Translations under genes and position numbers: made by a program
Notes under the pieces: generated by a model
What the model was told of the DNA's origin: nothing
Databases searched by the model: none
What the model saw: only the letters and a program-made list of their open reading frames with translations
Shown here: positions 6,044-8,250 of the stretch, piece after piece
Position numbering within the stretch: position 1 is the stretch's first letter
Layout: every line of letters starts with the position of its first letter
NCBI GenBank assembly: GCA_002393955.1
Contig: DGSK01000060.1
Location: 1 to 8,250 of the forward strand
Length of the DNA stretch: 8,250 nt
DNA from: Lachnospiraceae bacterium UBA4364
Lineage (GTDB): Bacteria > Bacillota > Clostridia > Lachnospirales > Lachnospiraceae
Direction: 5' to 3'

Positions 6044-6463
6044 ATGGGTAATCCTTTTGAAGATGCTTTAAAAAATGAGTATACCGTAAAGAAGGCTTCA
6101 AAAAAAGCAGGTCCTGAAAAGGATATAATAAAGCTGCTTGAGAATGAGGATGCGGTAGATCCGGATGCGGTATATACCGGAGAACAGCTTAAGGAAATCG
6201 CAGTGGACAGTGCGGAAGTGATAGCTGATCTTAAGAAAAGACTTGAGTCCCTGCGTTATGACCTGGATATGGCAGGACAAGAGCTGAGCGGGAAGAGAGA
6301 TGAGCTCAAGGGCATATATAACGATATGACCTACGGTCAGCAGCATGACCTGATCGGTCCCGGTGAAAAGATACACCATCAGATGCAGCAGGTAAATGAT
6401 GCGGCTGAATGTCTGAGCGGAATGACGGAACGTGTGTCGGAGGCTATATCGGCTCTGGAATAA
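6044..6463 (+). CDS. Uncharacterised small coiled-coil protein, fifth gene of the heat-shock operon
   Basis: I do not recognise this family. The protein has 139 residues (141 if the ATG at 6038 is used), with no signal peptide, membrane segment, metal motif or nucleotide-binding motif; it has one cysteine (C123). Residues 1-40 are charged and probably flexible (lysine-rich 12-30, then an acidic stretch). Residues ~45-95 and ~108-139 have heptad-like hydrophobic spacing (IADLKKRLESLRYDLDMAGQEL, and VNDAAECLSGMTERVSEAISAL), suggesting a helical hairpin or oligomeric coiled coil, separated by a Gly/Pro/His-containing turn (GPGEKIHHQM). It starts 85 bases after dnaJ with no terminator between and is followed by one, so it is most simply the last gene of the CIRCE-controlled operon. 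A role linked to chaperones is possible but unproven. Confidence 0.8.
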   Translation: MGNPFEDALKNEYTVKKASKKAGPEKDIIKLLENEDAVDPDAVYTGEQLKEIAVDSAEVIADLKKRLESLRYDLDMAGQELSGKRDELKGIYNDMTYGQQHDLIGPGEKIHHQMQQVNDAAECLSGMTERVSEAISALE

Positions 6464-6482
6464 AAGAATATGACGGTTAAAT

Positions 6483-6517
6483 AAAACCTTTGCCTTTACG
6501 AGGCAGAGGTTTTTGTT
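6483..6517 (+). terminator. Intrinsic terminator closing the heat-shock operon
   Basis: AAAACCTTTGCC (6483-6494) pairs with GGCAGAGGTTTT (6502-6513) over 12 bp with one T·G wobble and a 7-base loop; the 3' arm ends in a T-run (6510-6514). It begins 20 bases after the stop of the unknown gene. Confidence 0.9.
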
Positions 6518-6556
6518 AGTTTCTGTGAATTTGCAAATACCAGAAGAGAGGTACAG

Positions 6557-8221
6557 ATGAAAAATAATATCAGCCTGCTATATCCGGAAAACTATGACGC
6601 GGACAGACGGAAAGCATCACAGATGCACGGCATGGACTTTGTCGATGCTCTGTCACTGAAAAGCATGATAGTTCTTGTAAATGAGACCTTCCGCGGAGCT
6701 CCTCCCATCAGGCTGACGGATTTTTTTACGACGGACTCCGAAGTGATATCCTATAGGCTGGATGTGCTGGAAGAACTTGTGGACAATGACGATCTTTGTG
6801 CGGTGCTCGAGAAAGCCCTTCCGGTAGTAAGGGGTATTTTTGATATGCATACCATAATAAACGGCAGTGTATCACTGGAAAAGTCACTTTCAGCCATCCG
6901 TATACTGGAGAGTTACATAGAAGTTACGGATATTTTTTATGACGGACTCAAGGATAGGGAAGTGCATTCTGCCGGACTTAAGGCGCTGAAAAAAATGGTT
7001 TCGGAAACCGTGTCGGGAGATGAGTACAGGAACCTTAAGTCTGATCTGAATGAGCAGACAGTAGACTTTGGTGAGCTGAAGAGCGTGACCATAGGAGTGA
7101 ATCTGGATGCCAATATGCAGGCTGTGGAAGCAGGACTTTTGTCCGTTAATACAGAAAGATTTAAAAAGGGTACACTGATCGGTAAAGTAACCGGACTTGA
7201 CAAGAAGGATCCGTATACTCTTTTGTCGCCCCTCTATCCGCTTCCGAAAGGATTGACTGCCCGGAGTATAGGGCTGGATACGGACAGCAGCGGCCAGTCA
7301 CGGCCTGAATCTGTAATACCGGATACTGAGGTTTTAGCAAAGAGCATACGCCATGCTCTTGAGGATAATTATAAGAATTCCATCAGGTCTTTCGGCCCCG
7401 TGGTTGATAAATATTTCAGCGTGAACACTGCTGTGTATGTGACTCTTTTTTCGGAAATACGATTCCTGCTGGCAGAAGTCAAGTTCATAAAAGACATGAG
7501 GAGTCTGGGACTTAGCATGGTGAAGCCGGAAGTAAGAGGAATGGCAGATAAATGCTTCGATGTACAGGGGATATATAATGTAAATCTTGCACGCAACATG
7601 CCGCACGTAGAGCTTGTACGCAATGATCTTAAGTTTGATGGGGACGGCAGGTTTTATCTGCTGACAGGGCCAAACCACGGAGGGAAATCAGTTTTTGCCA
7701 GAGCAGTGGGTGCTGTGCAGGCACTTTTCCTGCTGGGGTGTTTTGTGCCGGCTGACAGAGCAGTGATGAGTCCGGTGACAGGCATATATACTCATTTTAC
7801 GACCGGAGATGATCGGGATTACGGACGCGGAAGGTTTGAAAGCGAGTGCGAGAGACTGGTAAAGATACTGAGACAGCTCGGTGAATATGACATGCTGCTT
7901 ATGGATGAATCATTTTCGGGTACGGGGGCGCTTGAAGCCTGCTATATCGCTTCGGAGGTTCTGACCGGTATCGGGGTGATAGGCTCGTGCGGAATATTTG
8001 TTACGCATATCCATGATCTGGCGGCGCAGACAGACAGCTTCAATTCATATCCGGGAAACAAAGGGCGTATAGACAATCTTTCGGCGCTTATGGAAGATAA
8101 GGAAAAGGGTACCAGGAGCTACCGTATCGCAAGGATTAAGCCTGACGGACTGAGCTATGCCAGTGATATTGCGGCAAAGTGCGGACTTAATTTCACGGAC
8201 AGAGGAAATTTCGGAATATAA
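6557..8221 (+). CDS. MutS-family ATPase lacking mismatch-recognition domains
   Basis: The 554-residue protein is a MutS-related ATPase. The C-terminal ATPase domain (about 335-554) is complete: Walker A GPNHGGKS (371-378), the signature-like segment GRFESECERLVKIL (425-438), Walker B with DMLLMDESFSGTGALE (445-460; D450, E451) and the switch histidine in FVTHIHDLA (H484). The N-terminal ~330 residues are mostly helical and resemble the MutS clamp/lever region, beginning near LTDFFTTDSEVISYRLDVLEEL. Domains I and II of canonical MutS (~850 residues), with the Phe-x-Glu mismatch-reading motif, are absent, as is a C-terminal Smr nuclease domain as in MutS2. It is therefore probably not the main repair MutS; its substrate is unknown. 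No membrane segment is seen. AGAGG (6547-6551) lies 5 bases before ATG. The gene follows a terminator, but no clear promoter is visible in the 40 bases left, so low-level readthrough or a weak promoter is possible. Confidence 0.88.
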   Translation: MKNNISLLYPENYDADRRKASQMHGMDFVDALSLKSMIVLVNETFRGAPPIRLTDFFTTDSEVISYRLDVLEELVDNDDLCAVLEKALPVVRGIFDMHTIINGSVSLEKSLSAIRILESYIEVTDIFYDGLKDREVHSAGLKALKKMVSETVSGDEYRNLKSDLNEQTVDFGELKSVTIGVNLDANMQAVEAGLLSVNTERFKKGTLIGKVTGLDKKDPYTLLSPLYPLPKGLTARSIGLDTDSSGQSRPESVIPDTEVLAKSIRHALEDNYKNSIRSFGPVVDKYFSVNTAVYVTLFSEIRFLLAEVKFIKDMRSLGLSMVKPEVRGMADKCFDVQGIYNVNLARNMPHVELVRNDLKFDGDGRFYLLTGPNHGGKSVFARAVGAVQALFLLGCFVPADRAVMSPVTGIYTHFTTGDDRDYGRGRFESECERLVKILRQLGEYDMLLMDESFSGTGALEACYIASEVLTGIGVIGSCGIFVTHIHDLAAQTDSFNSYPGNKGRIDNLSALMEDKEKGTRSYRIARIKPDGLSYASDIAAKCGLNFTDRGNFGI

Positions 8222-8250
8222 GTATCTAACTAAAACTTCCCACTAACTGA

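Noticed and set aside
8222..8250. CTAACT/ACTAACT copies after the MutS-like gene
   Set aside because: Only 29 bases are visible; no stem-loop, start codon with ribosome binding site, or terminator can be supported.

Overview
This window looks like ordinary chromosome from a low-to-moderate GC Gram-positive anaerobe of the Clostridia, most likely a Lachnospiraceae member of the Butyrivibrio/Roseburia type. The evidence is the hrcA-grpE-dnaK-dnaJ gene order under a perfect CIRCE operator, a DnaK that lacks the roughly 24-residue loop found in Gram-negative DnaK, strong AGGAGG-type ribosome binding sites, and an upstream gene resembling the DUF6465 proteins of that family. The genus is an inference; no rRNA or species marker is present. 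All supported genes are on the + strand.

Layout. Positions 1-464 hold the 3' end of a gene encoding a Lys/Ala/Pro-rich, histone-H1-like repeat tail followed by a small conserved C-terminal domain. It is closed by an intrinsic terminator (about 513-545). A sigma-A-type promoter (555-583, with an extended -10) and a perfect CIRCE inverted repeat (597-623) then start the heat-shock operon: hrcA (646-1743), grpE (1777-2523), dnaK (2677-4563), dnaJ (4777-5958), and a fifth gene of unknown function (6044-6463) encoding a small, probably coiled-coil protein. An intrinsic terminator (6483-6517) closes this unit. A gene for a MutS-family ATPase without the mismatch-recognition domains (6557-8221) follows. 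The last 29 bases contain nothing I can name.

How the genes work together. HrcA represses its own operon by binding CIRCE. DnaK, with its J-domain partner DnaJ and nucleotide exchange factor GrpE, forms the main Hsp70 chaperone cycle. The long dnaK-dnaJ spacer holds a large GC-rich hairpin without a U-tract, which could help set the DnaK:DnaJ ratio. The 139-residue unknown protein sits where many clostridial relatives carry prmA, and the operon layout suggests it is co-induced with the chaperones.

I did not find a clearly novel system. The most open questions are the fifth operon gene, the truncated MutS-like ATPase, the repeat-tailed upstream protein, and the unusual low-complexity lysine-rich extensions, including a KK-K/R-GLF motif shared by GrpE and DnaJ.
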